64,000 nucleotides of DNA from Clostridia bacterium (GCA_017626395.1 JAGAIU010000028.1:49930-113929), one strand, 5' to 3'; positions 19,501 through 28,056 are shown, counted from the first letter of the stretch. Program-made: numbers and translations. Notes: generated by a model from the sequence alone, not told the origin.

Positions 19501-22500
19501 AAGATTATGCAGATTACTTACCTTTAACTGATCCTTTATATGAAGGACATGAGTATGATGCTGAAACAAGTGATGTTCTTATGATAGTAATTTCTTCTGG
19601 AGATAAAGCTACAATGAACTTATACTTTAAACTTAAAGAATATACAGTTGAGTATGATACTCAAGGTGGTGAATGGACAGAAACAAGTGATATTTACACT
19701 GAACAATCAGAAGAAATTTATACAGCTATAGTAACTCACAATGAAACAGCTCCAACACCAACAGAACCTGTAAAAGAAAATCATAGATTTGTTGGTTGGT
19801 ATGATGAAGCAACAAATCAACTATATGACTTTACAACATCTGTTACAGGAGATGTAAAATTATATGCTAAATGGATTGAGCAAAAGGATATATTAATTCA
19901 AAAGAAATGGACAGATAATGAGAACCAAGATGGATTAAGAGCCGAAGCGGTAACAATACATTTAAAAGCAGACGATACAGTTATAGATACTATAACATTA
20001 ACTGAACAAGATACTTGGATGAAAAAAATAGAAGACTTAGATGTTACAGATGAAGAAGGAAATGTTATAGAATATACAGTAGAAGAAGATGAAGTGGAAA
20101 ACTACACAACAACATATAGTATTGAAGGAAATGTATACACTGTTGAAAATATACACGTTCCAGAAACTAAACCACTTACAATTGAAAAAGTATGGGAAGA
20201 TAATTATGATCAGGACGGATTAAGACCTGATACTATCGAAGTAAAAATTAAAAATGATGTTGAATTCTATAAAACAGTAACATTAACTAAAGCAGACAAA
20301 TGGACTTTAACAGAAGAAGTTCCTGTATATAAAGATGGACAAAAATTAACATACTCTGCAGAAGAATTACTTGTAACAGGTTACGAAACAAGTTATTTAG
20401 TAGAAGAAGATAAAATAACAATTACTAATACACATACGCCAATAACTAAAGATATTAATGTTACAAAAGAATGGGATGATAACTTTGACCAAGATGGAGT
20501 AAGACCATATGAAGTAACTATTAATGTTAAAAATGGAGATACTGTTGTTGGAACAGTAGTATTAAATAAAGACAATAGTTGGAACGATAAAGTAACAGAT
20601 TTACCTGTATATAATCAAGGTCAAGAAATATCTTACACTATGGAAGAAGAAACTGTAGATGGCTATACACCAGAGTATGTAATAGAAGGTGATGAATTTA
20701 AAGTAATAAACACTCATGAAGTTGCTAAGAAAAAAATTACAATAACAAAAGAATGGGTAGATAACTTTAATCAAGATGGTATAAGACCATCAAGTATCAA
20801 TGTAGATTTAAAAGCTGATGGAGTACTTGTAGAAACAGTAAACTTAAGTGATGCTAATAGCTGGGCAGCAGAAGTAGATAATTTAGATGTATATAAAGAT
20901 GGAGTATTAATAGAATACTCTGTTGAAGAAGAAATGATAGATGGTTATACAACAGAAGTTACAAAAACAGGAGATACATATACAGTTGTAAATACTCATG
21001 AAATTGAAAAAACATCTTTAAATATTGAGAAAAAATGGGAAGATAATTACAATCAAGATGGTATAAGACCAACTACAGTACAAATTAATATACTTGCAAA
21101 TAATCAAGTTGTAAGAACAGTAGAGCTAACAGAAACAGATAGTTGGAAAACTACTGTAAATGATTTAGATAAATACAGTGGTGGGCAATTGATAGATTAT
21201 CAAGTACAAGAAAATGAAATTACATCTTACACTTCAAGTGCTGAATATAACGAAGACACAAATACTTGGGTGGTAACAAATACTCATATACCTGAAACTA
21301 TAGATATAATTATAAATAAAAGTTGGGAAGATAACTTTGATCAAGATGGATTAAGACCAGATAGTATAACAGTTAATCTTTTAGCAAATGGAACACAAAC
21401 AGATACTTTAAATATAAAAGAAGCAGATAATTGGAGTGGTACATTTAAAGACTTACCAGTATATAGTTCTGGTGAAAAGATAAATTATAGTATTAGCGAA
21501 ATAAGTGTAGATGGATATACAACAAATGTAGAACAAAATGGAAATACATATAATGTTACTAACACTCATATACCAGAGACAGTAGATAGAACAGTTAAGA
21601 AAATTTGGCGTGATGGAAGTAACCAAGAAAATACAAGACCAGATAGCATTAGATTTAGATTACTAAAAAATGGTGAAGAATTTAGTGAAATAATAACTTT
21701 AACTGCTGAAAATTCAAATGGAAATGCAGATGAATGGGAATATACATTTAACGATTTAGATGTATATGAAAATGGAGAGAAAATAAGCTATACTGTTGAA
21801 GAAATTGGAGTTCCTGATGGCTATGGGGTTATATATGACCAAGAAAACTTATACATATATAATGCTTATCCTCCAGAAGTTGAACTTGCAGTTGAAAAGG
21901 TATGGGATGATGAAGACGATGCTGATGGAATAAGACCAGATAGTGTTGCAGTACAATTATTAGCAGATGGAGAACCATATACTATAGCTGGAAATAATAT
22001 AGGATATGTTGTTTTAAGTGATGAAAATAGTTGGAGATATGAATGGGGATTTGCTGAAAAGTATAATTCAAATGGAGAAAAATATGAATATACATTACAA
22101 GAGGTTGACACTGGAAATCCAAACTATACATCAAATATTAAAGTAGATGATGGTGGAAATCCAGAATATGAATCTACGTTTATAGTAACAAATAGCTATA
22201 CACCACAAAAAACATCAAGAAAAGTAGTTAAAATTTGGGAAGATAACTTTAACCAAGATAATAAGAGACCAGAAAGCATAACTATTCGTTTACATGCAAA
22301 CGGAGAAGAAGTTGCAAGTGTAAGTTTAAATGAAGAAAATGGATGGGAATATATCTTTGAAAATATTAACTTAAATGAAAATGGTGCACCAATAGAATAT
22401 ACAATTTCAGAAGATAATGTTCCGGGATACTCTACAAACATCATTTATGATAGCGTAGATACATTTACAGTAACAAACTCATACACACCAGAAACACAAA

Positions 22501-24545
22501 GTATAACTATTGGAAAAGCTTGGGAAGACAACGAAAACCAAGATAGAATAAGACCTGGCAATGTATTTGTAACTTTAAAATCTAATGGAAATACAGTTGG
22601 AAAATATGAATTATCAGATAGCAATAGTTGGAATGTTGAGATAAATAATTTACCTGTATATGAATCAGGTACAAAGATAGAATACACTGTAGAGGAAGAT
22701 GCAGTAACTGGTTATACACCAAGCTATTCATACGATTCTGAAAATAACAAATTTATAGTAACAAATACACATATTCCTGAAAAGAGAACTATCGACATTA
22801 TTAAATCTTGGGATGATATGGGGAATAGAGATGGATTAAGACCAACTAATGTAATAGTTTCTCTTAAAGAAGATGGTACAGTAATTAAAGAAAATATTAT
22901 ATTAAATAAATCAAATAGTTGGACTACTCAAATTGCAGATTTAGATAAATATAAAGATGGAGTAGAAATAGATTATACTATAGAAGAACAAGTTGTAGAA
23001 AACTATACAACATCTTATTCATATGATTTAGAAAATAATAAAATAACAATTACTAATAGTCATACACCAGAAGTAAAAAATATTACTATTGAAAAAATAT
23101 GGAATGATGACGATGATGCATATAACAAGAGACCAGATGACATACTTGTAGATATACTTGCAAATGATAGTGTAATAGAGACTGTTACATTAGAAGGAGA
23201 AGTATGGAGTACAAATGTTGGTGGATTATATGTAAGAGAAAATGGTAAAGAAATAACATATGCAGTAAAAGAACATGAGAATGCTAACTACACAAGTTCG
23301 GTAGCTCAAGAGGGAAATAATTACACTATAACAAATACAATAAAAACTTTTGAAATAGTAACAAAAGTAAATAGTGTTGGCGGAACAATAAGTGGAGATG
23401 GAATGGAATACTATGAAAAGGTTACAAATGGAGATAGTAATACTAAAGAGATAGTAATAACACCAAACGAAGGATATGAAATATCTAAAATAACAATAAA
23501 TGGTGTAGAACAAACTCTACCTGCTGATCCAACAGAAGAATATACTTTACCAACAATAACTAATATTACAGAAGATAAAGAAGTTGTTGCTGAATTTTCT
23601 AAAATAGAATATGAAATTACAACAGAAGTTGTTGGTGGAAATGGTACAATTTCTGGTGAAGGAGAAACACCATATGAAATAGTATTACATGGTGAAAATA
23701 ACTTAAAAGATATAGTAATTACACCGGATGAAGGATACCAAATAAAGAGTATTACAATAAATGGTGTAGAATATGAAATATCATTAGATGTAACTTATCC
23801 ATATATTTTAGAACAACTTACAAATATAACAGAAGATAAACATATTGTAGTTGAATTTGAAAAAGTAGAAACTAAAGTAATAGTAAGTTATATCACAACA
23901 AATGGAGATAAAATTATAGATGATGTTATTATCTATGGTGAATTAGGTGATACATATATTACCAAAGAAAAAGAATTTAAAGACTATGTACTAGTAGAAA
24001 AACCAGATAATGCTACTGGTATAATAGAACAATATACAACACAAGTTACTTATGTATATGAACATAGACCAAGCATTTATGTTACAAAAACTGTAAAAGG
24101 AAGCTATGCAAATTTAGATAAACAATTTACACTTGAAATAAATTTAACAGATAAAAATGGAAACCAATATGTTGATACTACTAAATATAAAATTGAAGAT
24201 TCTGCAAATAATATTGTATATGAAGGTGAAATTGTAAATGGCAATGGTATAGTTACTATATCACATGGTCAGACAATTACATTTAGCAGTATTTTAGAAG
24301 GTACAAATTATAGTATTAAAGAGCTTGGAGCTAAAGATTATATTACAAGAATAAATAGTGTTGTACAAGAGGATAAAGAAATAACAGGAGAATTGGTAGA
24401 TAACACAATTATAGATATTGTCAATGAAAAAGAATATGTTGCTCCTACAGGAATTATATTAAGTGTATTACCATTTGTACTTGGAATAGCAATAGTAATT
24501 ATACTTTATATAGTTTTAAGAAAAAGCAAGAAAAATAGAGAATAA
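16575..24545 (+). CDS. Giant Cna-B repeat adhesin, predicted pilus tip protein
   Basis: A 2656-residue surface protein, the first gene of the pilus locus. An uncleaved-looking N-terminal hydrophobic segment (residues 8-24, no AxA site) is followed by InlB/MucBP-like beta repeats (strongest at about 218-285, 679-762 and 1022-1098), then twelve Cna-B-type domains (about 1105-2255), two bacterial repeat modules (about 2257-2430), a MucBP-like module (2431-2497) and a pilin-like C-terminal domain (2501-2619). It ends in VAPTG (2622-2626), a hydrophobic helix and a basic tail: a sortase signal nearly the same as that of the major pilin. Each Cna-B unit keeps the Lys near KxW, the Glu in YTVEE and an Asn in VTNTH that form isopeptide bonds in this family. 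By position it matches streptococcal Cpa, but no Cys occurs in the first 200 residues, so a Cpa-type N-terminal thioester is not seen. Confidence 0.93.
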   Translation: MDRNRIKKIGFISIFMIAIMYVIVFRKSIFENFQRAPEQTGTSTLYDENQTMYVITLKYMYQNGTLADSKDVYAYAPGESIDIPVQQIDGYTSSIDSITETIDDGFISRIENLDYVDIAKQEGYNIYRIYYTITYIPAPSEYRVVHYLQNEDGTYTKHYEELFSENVYIGDEVSTNIIDYEGYTFNWDKSTYVTTVQKDGNTELGLYYDRNKRYIYLDSNGGTYYEPVASTYGTEIDLSSYTPTRDGYIFDGWSCIDKATGNVIESPDVMPDADVYYKANWTKINTTFTITYFVENPDDENYTNTGTYTVSNIQTETKVSEISNLETLISDGFENLKGDEAPYFSYNSTLSSPSYEVTVNGDGSTNINVYYDRNEYTINFILGQENGSNYRIYTGNSPSSYSSVSTDVTLNAADGNSYTISDGTTYSITAKYGANIAEQWPYPTTDISPESISVRNWFWNTTYYPYGWLYQKQGSSSYVTQVSGVYTMNKDMIESTTSGGVTTYQGTDFYLAWTSSSSNYTVHYMFETIDGSDFVENEAYQTKITSNSMNYKTIDHFYYEGESESASSGNNIYMYYYRNTYKLTFYNVTDTVIPNTSGVTFGEGISQGTDGLDVKYGASLSSLEGITLDSDQYPIQTLGYKDWIFEGWYLDENCTIPVNWNVTMEDDMVVYAKWIPPEYDVTFDVKGGDWNDTDTKYTENSLGEYELVASEGETLTAPVPPTREGYEFKGWYYTNEDGIELEYLFSESQQVYKDLELEAKWEAKSEGTYTVKYVLAQYDSNGNLITDLDQYTDPQYLLPDKVIKNVQYGTTITESAQYVQIDGIDIIVVDQFTKQIEISTNDEENEIVFFYTTQQQMEYEVYYVEDTGVRYENGEVPPEDVQLAPVKTTTVTDLDTLFVTEPSIEIDGYEVDAYKKSMVLVSDGEKNKIYFYYSPVERKGEYEINYFFMKDDLTYPDTPDYVASGEDSVGKYIKAEDYADYLPLTDPLYEGHEYDAETSDVLMIVISSGDKATMNLYFKLKEYTVEYDTQGGEWTETSDIYTEQSEEIYTAIVTHNETAPTPTEPVKENHRFVGWYDEATNQLYDFTTSVTGDVKLYAKWIEQKDILIQKKWTDNENQDGLRAEAVTIHLKADDTVIDTITLTEQDTWMKKIEDLDVTDEEGNVIEYTVEEDEVENYTTTYSIEGNVYTVENIHVPETKPLTIEKVWEDNYDQDGLRPDTIEVKIKNDVEFYKTVTLTKADKWTLTEEVPVYKDGQKLTYSAEELLVTGYETSYLVEEDKITITNTHTPITKDINVTKEWDDNFDQDGVRPYEVTINVKNGDTVVGTVVLNKDNSWNDKVTDLPVYNQGQEISYTMEEETVDGYTPEYVIEGDEFKVINTHEVAKKKITITKEWVDNFNQDGIRPSSINVDLKADGVLVETVNLSDANSWAAEVDNLDVYKDGVLIEYSVEEEMIDGYTTEVTKTGDTYTVVNTHEIEKTSLNIEKKWEDNYNQDGIRPTTVQINILANNQVVRTVELTETDSWKTTVNDLDKYSGGQLIDYQVQENEITSYTSSAEYNEDTNTWVVTNTHIPETIDIIINKSWEDNFDQDGLRPDSITVNLLANGTQTDTLNIKEADNWSGTFKDLPVYSSGEKINYSISEISVDGYTTNVEQNGNTYNVTNTHIPETVDRTVKKIWRDGSNQENTRPDSIRFRLLKNGEEFSEIITLTAENSNGNADEWEYTFNDLDVYENGEKISYTVEEIGVPDGYGVIYDQENLYIYNAYPPEVELAVEKVWDDEDDADGIRPDSVAVQLLADGEPYTIAGNNIGYVVLSDENSWRYEWGFAEKYNSNGEKYEYTLQEVDTGNPNYTSNIKVDDGGNPEYESTFIVTNSYTPQKTSRKVVKIWEDNFNQDNKRPESITIRLHANGEEVASVSLNEENGWEYIFENINLNENGAPIEYTISEDNVPGYSTNIIYDSVDTFTVTNSYTPETQSITIGKAWEDNENQDRIRPGNVFVTLKSNGNTVGKYELSDSNSWNVEINNLPVYESGTKIEYTVEEDAVTGYTPSYSYDSENNKFIVTNTHIPEKRTIDIIKSWDDMGNRDGLRPTNVIVSLKEDGTVIKENIILNKSNSWTTQIADLDKYKDGVEIDYTIEEQVVENYTTSYSYDLENNKITITNSHTPEVKNITIEKIWNDDDDAYNKRPDDILVDILANDSVIETVTLEGEVWSTNVGGLYVRENGKEITYAVKEHENANYTSSVAQEGNNYTITNTIKTFEIVTKVNSVGGTISGDGMEYYEKVTNGDSNTKEIVITPNEGYEISKITINGVEQTLPADPTEEYTLPTITNITEDKEVVAEFSKIEYEITTEVVGGNGTISGEGETPYEIVLHGENNLKDIVITPDEGYQIKSITINGVEYEISLDVTYPYILEQLTNITEDKHIVVEFEKVETKVIVSYITTNGDKIIDDVIIYGELGDTYITKEKEFKDYVLVEKPDNATGIIEQYTTQVTYVYEHRPSIYVTKTVKGSYANLDKQFTLEINLTDKNGNQYVDTTKYKIEDSANNIVYEGEIVNGNGIVTISHGQTITFSSILEGTNYSIKELGAKDYITRINSVVQEDKEITGELVDNTIIDIVNEKEYVAPTGIILSVLPFVLGIAIVIILYIVLRKSKKNRE
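19887..23340 (+). repeat. Twelve tandem Cna-B domain repeats in the adhesin
   Basis: Repeat starts near 19887, 20171, 20452, 20732, 21013, 21302, 21584, 21880, 22213, 22500, 22787 and 23078, period roughly 280-330 bases. Each begins with a strand ending in KxW, then [ED]D[ND]xxQDGxRP, a central W/L-x-DLPVY segment, YTVEE and a closing V[TE]NTH. Copies have diverged at the protein level (for example the seventh reads DGSNQENTRP), arguing against recent expansion or assembly duplication. Confidence 0.9.
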
Positions 24546-24626
24546 ACATTGTAATAAACATGTAATAAAGTTGAAAATAGTTATTCTTTATGATAAATTA
24601 GATTTGTAAGATGGAGGAATATAACT

Positions 24627-24815
24627 TTGGCAAAAAATATAGATGAAATATCAAAATTCTTAAAAGAAGTTAAATTTAAAAAGAAGATATTTGGAGGAGT
24701 AGACGAGTACGACGTTTGGAATAAAATTGAAAAGCTAAATAATGAATATAAAGAGCTTTATGATTTACAACAAATGAAAATACATCTACTAGAGGAAAAA
24801 CTAAATGAAAAATAA
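24627..24815 (+). CDS. 62-residue DivIVA-like coiled-coil protein
   Basis: A small gene with a TTG start eight bases after GGAGG. The centre (about residues 16-60: FKKKIFGGVDEYDVW, then a heptad-like helix with YKELYDLQQMK and LLEEKL) resembles the N-terminal domain of DivIVA/GpsB proteins (F-x(n)-GYDxxEVDxFL...Y). DivIVA marks curved membrane and recruits partners; such a role at a pilus assembly site is inference. It overlaps the next gene by 11 bases, so the two are translationally coupled. The similarity is short and needs a profile search. Confidence 0.68.
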   Translation: MAKNIDEISKFLKEVKFKKKIFGGVDEYDVWNKIEKLNNEYKELYDLQQMKIHLLEEKLNEK

Positions 24816-25377
24816 GGCTAAAAGTAAAACTCAAGTTAAAGAATCTATTCTTCCAGAAAAAGTAATAAAACAAAGAAAACAGAGAATACTTGAAAAAGAA
24901 GACATGAGCTTCTTTTTCAAAAAAGTATTCGTTGTAATATTAGCAATTGGAATTCTTTTAACTACTATATACGGAATTGAGTTTGTTGAAGGTCAAAATA
25001 TGTATCCATCAATTAAAGATGGAGATGTAGCAGTTTACTTTAGACTTAATCAAGAATATCAAATAGGAGATGTAGTAGCTTTAAAGAAGAATCAATCCAA
25101 TTATTTAGGTAGAATTGTTGCACGTGAAGGTGATTTAGTAGAAATAACCGAAGATGGTGAATTAATAATAAATAACAACGTACAACAAGAAGAAATCTAT
25201 TTCTTAACATATCCGGATAAAAACGGACTAATGTTTCCATGGAAAGTTAGAGAAGGCTGTGTATTTGTTCTAGGAGATTTTAGAACAGGTGCAGTTGATA
25301 GTAGAGCTTTTGGAGAAGTTAGTCTAGAGGAAATTGAAGGAAAAGTAATAACTGTGTTAAGAAGAAGAGGTATTTAA
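24805..25377 (+). CDS. SipA-like signal peptidase I homologue without catalytic dyad
   Basis: A 190-residue S26-family protein: basic cytoplasmic N-terminus, one membrane helix (about 40-57), then the extracytoplasmic beta domain. The box that normally reads SGxSMxPT is EGQNMYPS, with Asn65 in the serine position. The box with the general-base lysine (KRxxGxPGD) reads LGRIVAREGD, with Gly102 in the lysine position. Box E keeps LGDFR and DSRAFG. The same pair of positions is lost in SipA of the Streptococcus pyogenes FCT pilus locus, which is needed for pilus polymerisation. Placement directly before the major pilin and sortase matches that locus. A non-proteolytic assembly factor is the best inference. 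Confidence 0.88.
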   Translation: MKNKAKSKTQVKESILPEKVIKQRKQRILEKEDMSFFFKKVFVVILAIGILLTTIYGIEFVEGQNMYPSIKDGDVAVYFRLNQEYQIGDVVALKKNQSNYLGRIVAREGDLVEITEDGELIINNNVQQEEIYFLTYPDKNGLMFPWKVREGCVFVLGDFRTGAVDSRAFGEVSLEEIEGKVITVLRRRGI

Positions 25378-25384
25378 TTTAGTT

Positions 25385-25415
25385 AAAAAATATATTATAT
25401 CGCGATATATTTTTT
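25385..25415 (+). terminator. AT-rich hairpin between the SipA-like gene and the pilin gene
   Basis: Eleven-pair stem (25385-25395 with 25405-25415), loop ending CGCG, ending in T6. The core ATATCGCGATAT (25397-25408) is itself a perfect palindrome. It may act as partial terminator or as a 5' stabilising structure for the pilin transcript. Confidence 0.5.
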
Positions 25416-25445
25416 ATAAATAGAAAGAAAGAGGGAGAAGAAAGT

Positions 25446-26621
25446 ATGAAAAAAACAAAATTTTTAGCTTTAGTAATGGCTATGATGATGTTAGTATCTA
25501 ACGTTTCAGTATTTGCTGCAACTCCAGATCCAGTAGATACTACAGCCACAATCAATCTTGCTAAAGTATTAAACCCAAGTGAAGGTGGAGTTTATCCAAA
25601 CGAAGACACTTTCGAATTTGTATTAGAACCTGTAAGCTTTACACCAGCTGCTACAGGAGTAGTATCAACTGATACAACAGCAATGCCTGCAGGAGATACA
25701 GTTACAATCACTGTTGCTCAAGATGGTGATGTTAAAAAAGGAACAGAATCTCTTGAATTAGATTTTGTTGGAAAAGAAATAGGTGTTTACACTTACAAAT
25801 TAACAGAAACTAACGGAGGAGTTGCCGGAGTTGAATATGATGATTCTGTATACTACGTAAACGTATATGTAATCAACCAAGTAGATGATAACAATGTTCC
25901 AACAGGACTTGTTACAGTTTCAGATATAACTGCTTGGAGAACAAACAATATGTCAGCTGATGCTTTAACAGCTTTAAAAACTGACTGGACAGGAGATTTA
26001 TTAGATATAAATGATAAAGATGCTGATGGTAAAGTTGGAAACGATGGCGGAGACAATGTAATTGACTACCCATTCCAAAACGAATATACTACAGATGCAG
26101 ACTTAATTGTATCTAAAACAGTTACTGGTAACTATGCTAGTACAACTCAAGAATTCGATTTCACAGTTGCATTAACAGGATTAGTTGCTAACACAACTTA
26201 TACATTAACAAATGGAACAGAAACTGCAAATGTAACAGCTGATGCAAGTGGTGCTGCTACAGTAACTACTAAATTAGCTCATGGTGAAACTTTCACAATT
26301 GCTGGATTACCATCTAGTGCTAAATACACTATAACAGAAACTCAAGATGCTACATATTCTGGTGAATATGCTGTAACAGATGGTTCTGGAAACAATGTTT
26401 CTGGAAATGCTGCTATAGGTGCAGACGTTGTTGCTACTGGTGTACTAGCAGATAACGCTATGGTAGATAACGTATTAGCAGATGAAGAAGTTGACTTCAC
26501 AAACAACAAAGAATATACAGTTCCAACAGGTATAGCTCTTAGCGTATTACCATTCGCTTGCGGAATAGCTGTTGTTGCAGTTCTTTTAGTTGTAACAAAC
26601 AAAAGAAGACAAGAAGACTAA
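25446..26621 (+). CDS. Major pilin, FctA/Spy0128-like, VPTG sorting motif
   Basis: A 391-residue secreted shaft pilin. Signal peptide (1-24/25, ending VFA-A), N-terminal pilin isopeptide domain and a C-terminal second Ig-like domain, then YTVPTG (VPTG at 359-362), a hydrophobic helix and a basic tail. Candidate intramolecular isopeptide triads: Lys40-Glu121-Asn212 (YKLTETN, YPFQNEY) and Lys224-Glu298-Asn353/354 (YTITETQ, DFTNNKEY). The VPTG motif is that of pilins joined by class B sortases, such as Spy0128. Codon use is shifted to AAC, TAC, TTC and GCT compared with neighbours, suggesting high expression. Which Lys links subunits is not obvious: no YPK pilin motif is seen. Confidence 0.93.
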   Translation: MKKTKFLALVMAMMMLVSNVSVFAATPDPVDTTATINLAKVLNPSEGGVYPNEDTFEFVLEPVSFTPAATGVVSTDTTAMPAGDTVTITVAQDGDVKKGTESLELDFVGKEIGVYTYKLTETNGGVAGVEYDDSVYYVNVYVINQVDDNNVPTGLVTVSDITAWRTNNMSADALTALKTDWTGDLLDINDKDADGKVGNDGGDNVIDYPFQNEYTTDADLIVSKTVTGNYASTTQEFDFTVALTGLVANTTYTLTNGTETANVTADASGAATVTTKLAHGETFTIAGLPSSAKYTITETQDATYSGEYAVTDGSGNNVSGNAAIGADVVATGVLADNAMVDNVLADEEVDFTNNKEYTVPTGIALSVLPFACGIAVVAVLLVVTNKRRQED

Positions 26622-26649
26622 TATAATTTAATCTCAGGAGGAGATAACT

Positions 26650-27390
26650 TTGAATATAGCATATAAACTAATAAAGATCGCAGATAAAATTTTAAATATT
26701 CTAATATATTTATTTTTATGTATCGTATTTTTATTTTGTTTATATGCTTTATTTGATACTATAAAAGTATATGTTAGAGCATCAAGTCAAAGTGTTAGTG
26801 TGTTAAAACCTACCAAAGAAGATCCAATTAACTCATTAAAATCATTACAAAAAATTAATGAAGATGTTGTTGGTTGGATAACAATAGATGGAACAAAAAT
26901 AGATTATCCTGTAGTAGTAGGGGAAAGTAACGAAGAATATTTAAGTAAAGATGTATATGGAAATTATTCTTTAGCTGGAAGTCTTTTCTTAGATTATAGA
27001 AATTCTAGGAAATTTGATGACATATATTCTGTAATTTTTGGGCATCATATGAATGGTGGTACAATGTTTGGTAATATTCAAAAATTTATTGATAGAGAAT
27101 ATTTTGAGAGAAATAAAACAGGCACATTATATACTGAAAGAGGTGTATATAACTTAGAAGTTATTGCATATATTTCAACAGATGCTTATGATAGTACAAT
27201 TTATAGTATCAATAAAGATGATTTAGAACAACAAAATAAATTAGTTGAATATATTAAAAGAAAAGCTGTTAATTACAGGCAAGTAGGACTTACTAAGTAT
27301 GATAAAATAATTTGTTTATCTACGTGTTCTACTGCCACTACAAATGGAAGGGATATTCTAATGGTAAAAGTAGTTGGAGGAGGTGATTAG
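26650..27390 (+). CDS. Class B sortase, pilus-type
   Basis: Membrane transpeptidase of 246 residues that should polymerise the pilin. N-terminal membrane helix (about 16-36), then the sortase barrel with catalytic His132 in FGHHM, Cys226 in LSTCS and Arg234 in TNGRD. The extra N-terminal helices and the helical insertion between His and Cys (DDLEQQNKLVEYIKR) are class B features. TTG start six bases after AGGAGGAG. Pilus sortases are usually class C; class B enzymes acting on VPTG pilins are known from streptococcal FCT loci, which agrees with the pilins on both sides. Confidence 0.92.
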   Translation: MNIAYKLIKIADKILNILIYLFLCIVFLFCLYALFDTIKVYVRASSQSVSVLKPTKEDPINSLKSLQKINEDVVGWITIDGTKIDYPVVVGESNEEYLSKDVYGNYSLAGSLFLDYRNSRKFDDIYSVIFGHHMNGGTMFGNIQKFIDREYFERNKTGTLYTERGVYNLEVIAYISTDAYDSTIYSINKDDLEQQNKLVEYIKRKAVNYRQVGLTKYDKIICLSTCSTATTNGRDILMVKVVGGGD

Positions 27391-27392
27391 AA

Positions 27393-27974
27393 TTGAAATT
27401 TAAATGTATATTTTTAGCTATCATTATTTGCAGTTTGTTTTGTATAAATAATGTATATGCTGTAAAAAGTGGAGAAATACCACTAGAACTAAAAATAATA
27501 AATGATTCTAATCAGACTTCAACAGATAGATTTGTATTTGAACTAGTTCCACTTGATGAGAATAATCCTATGCCTAGCAGTAGCAAAGATGGAAAAGCTC
27601 AGCTAACAATAAGTAAATCTGGAATATATAGTTTTGGAACAGTAGAATATTTCGTACCAGGAGATTATGAGTATCAGGTATATCAAATACCAGGTTCAAA
27701 TAATCAATATAAATATGATAATTCTGTATATAAACTTATAGTTACAGTAGTAAATTCTAAAGATATGAGTCATCTCGAAACTCATATAACTATAACTAAA
27801 GATAATATGGAAGAAAAGTATGAAAATCTATATTTTGAAAATGAATATTTTCCACCACTTATGGAACTACCAGATACTAGTGATACTAATGTACTTTTTT
27901 ATGTAGTAACTTTAATAGCAAGCTTATTTATATTAACTAGATACATAAGAATAGGAAAAAGGAAAGATAATTAA
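27393..27974 (+). CDS. Minor (base) pilin, FctB-like, with LPDTS anchor signal
   Basis: A 193-residue secreted protein with signal peptide (ending VYA, about 23), one pilin isopeptide-type domain (RFVFELVP ... YKYDNSVYKLIV ... YFENEY) and a C-terminal LPDTS (159-163), membrane helix and basic tail. Lys34 and Asn150 fit the isopeptide pair, but the position of the catalytic Glu (YTYKLTE in the major pilin) reads YEYQVYQ, Gln98, so the bond may not form. The LPxT-like signal differs from the VPTG of the other subunits, as in FctB base pilins anchored to the wall by the housekeeping sortase. TTG start, with the ribosome site inside the sortase tail. Confidence 0.85.
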   Translation: MKFKCIFLAIIICSLFCINNVYAVKSGEIPLELKIINDSNQTSTDRFVFELVPLDENNPMPSSSKDGKAQLTISKSGIYSFGTVEYFVPGDYEYQVYQIPGSNNQYKYDNSVYKLIVTVVNSKDMSHLETHITITKDNMEEKYENLYFENEYFPPLMELPDTSDTNVLFYVVTLIASLFILTRYIRIGKRKDN

Positions 27975-28005
27975 AAAATAATTTATTTCTATTTTATAAA
28001 GAAGC

Positions 28006-28036
28006 AGGACCACGAAAAACATCGTGGTCCTTAATT
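28006..28036 (+). terminator. Terminator of the pilus locus
   Basis: Ten-pair GC-rich stem AGGACCACGA / TCGTGGTCCT (28006-28015 with 28022-28031), short T-rich end. Also lies downstream of the convergent minus-strand gene. Confidence 0.8.
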
Positions 28037-28056
28037 TGTTGTTTCATTCTTGAATG

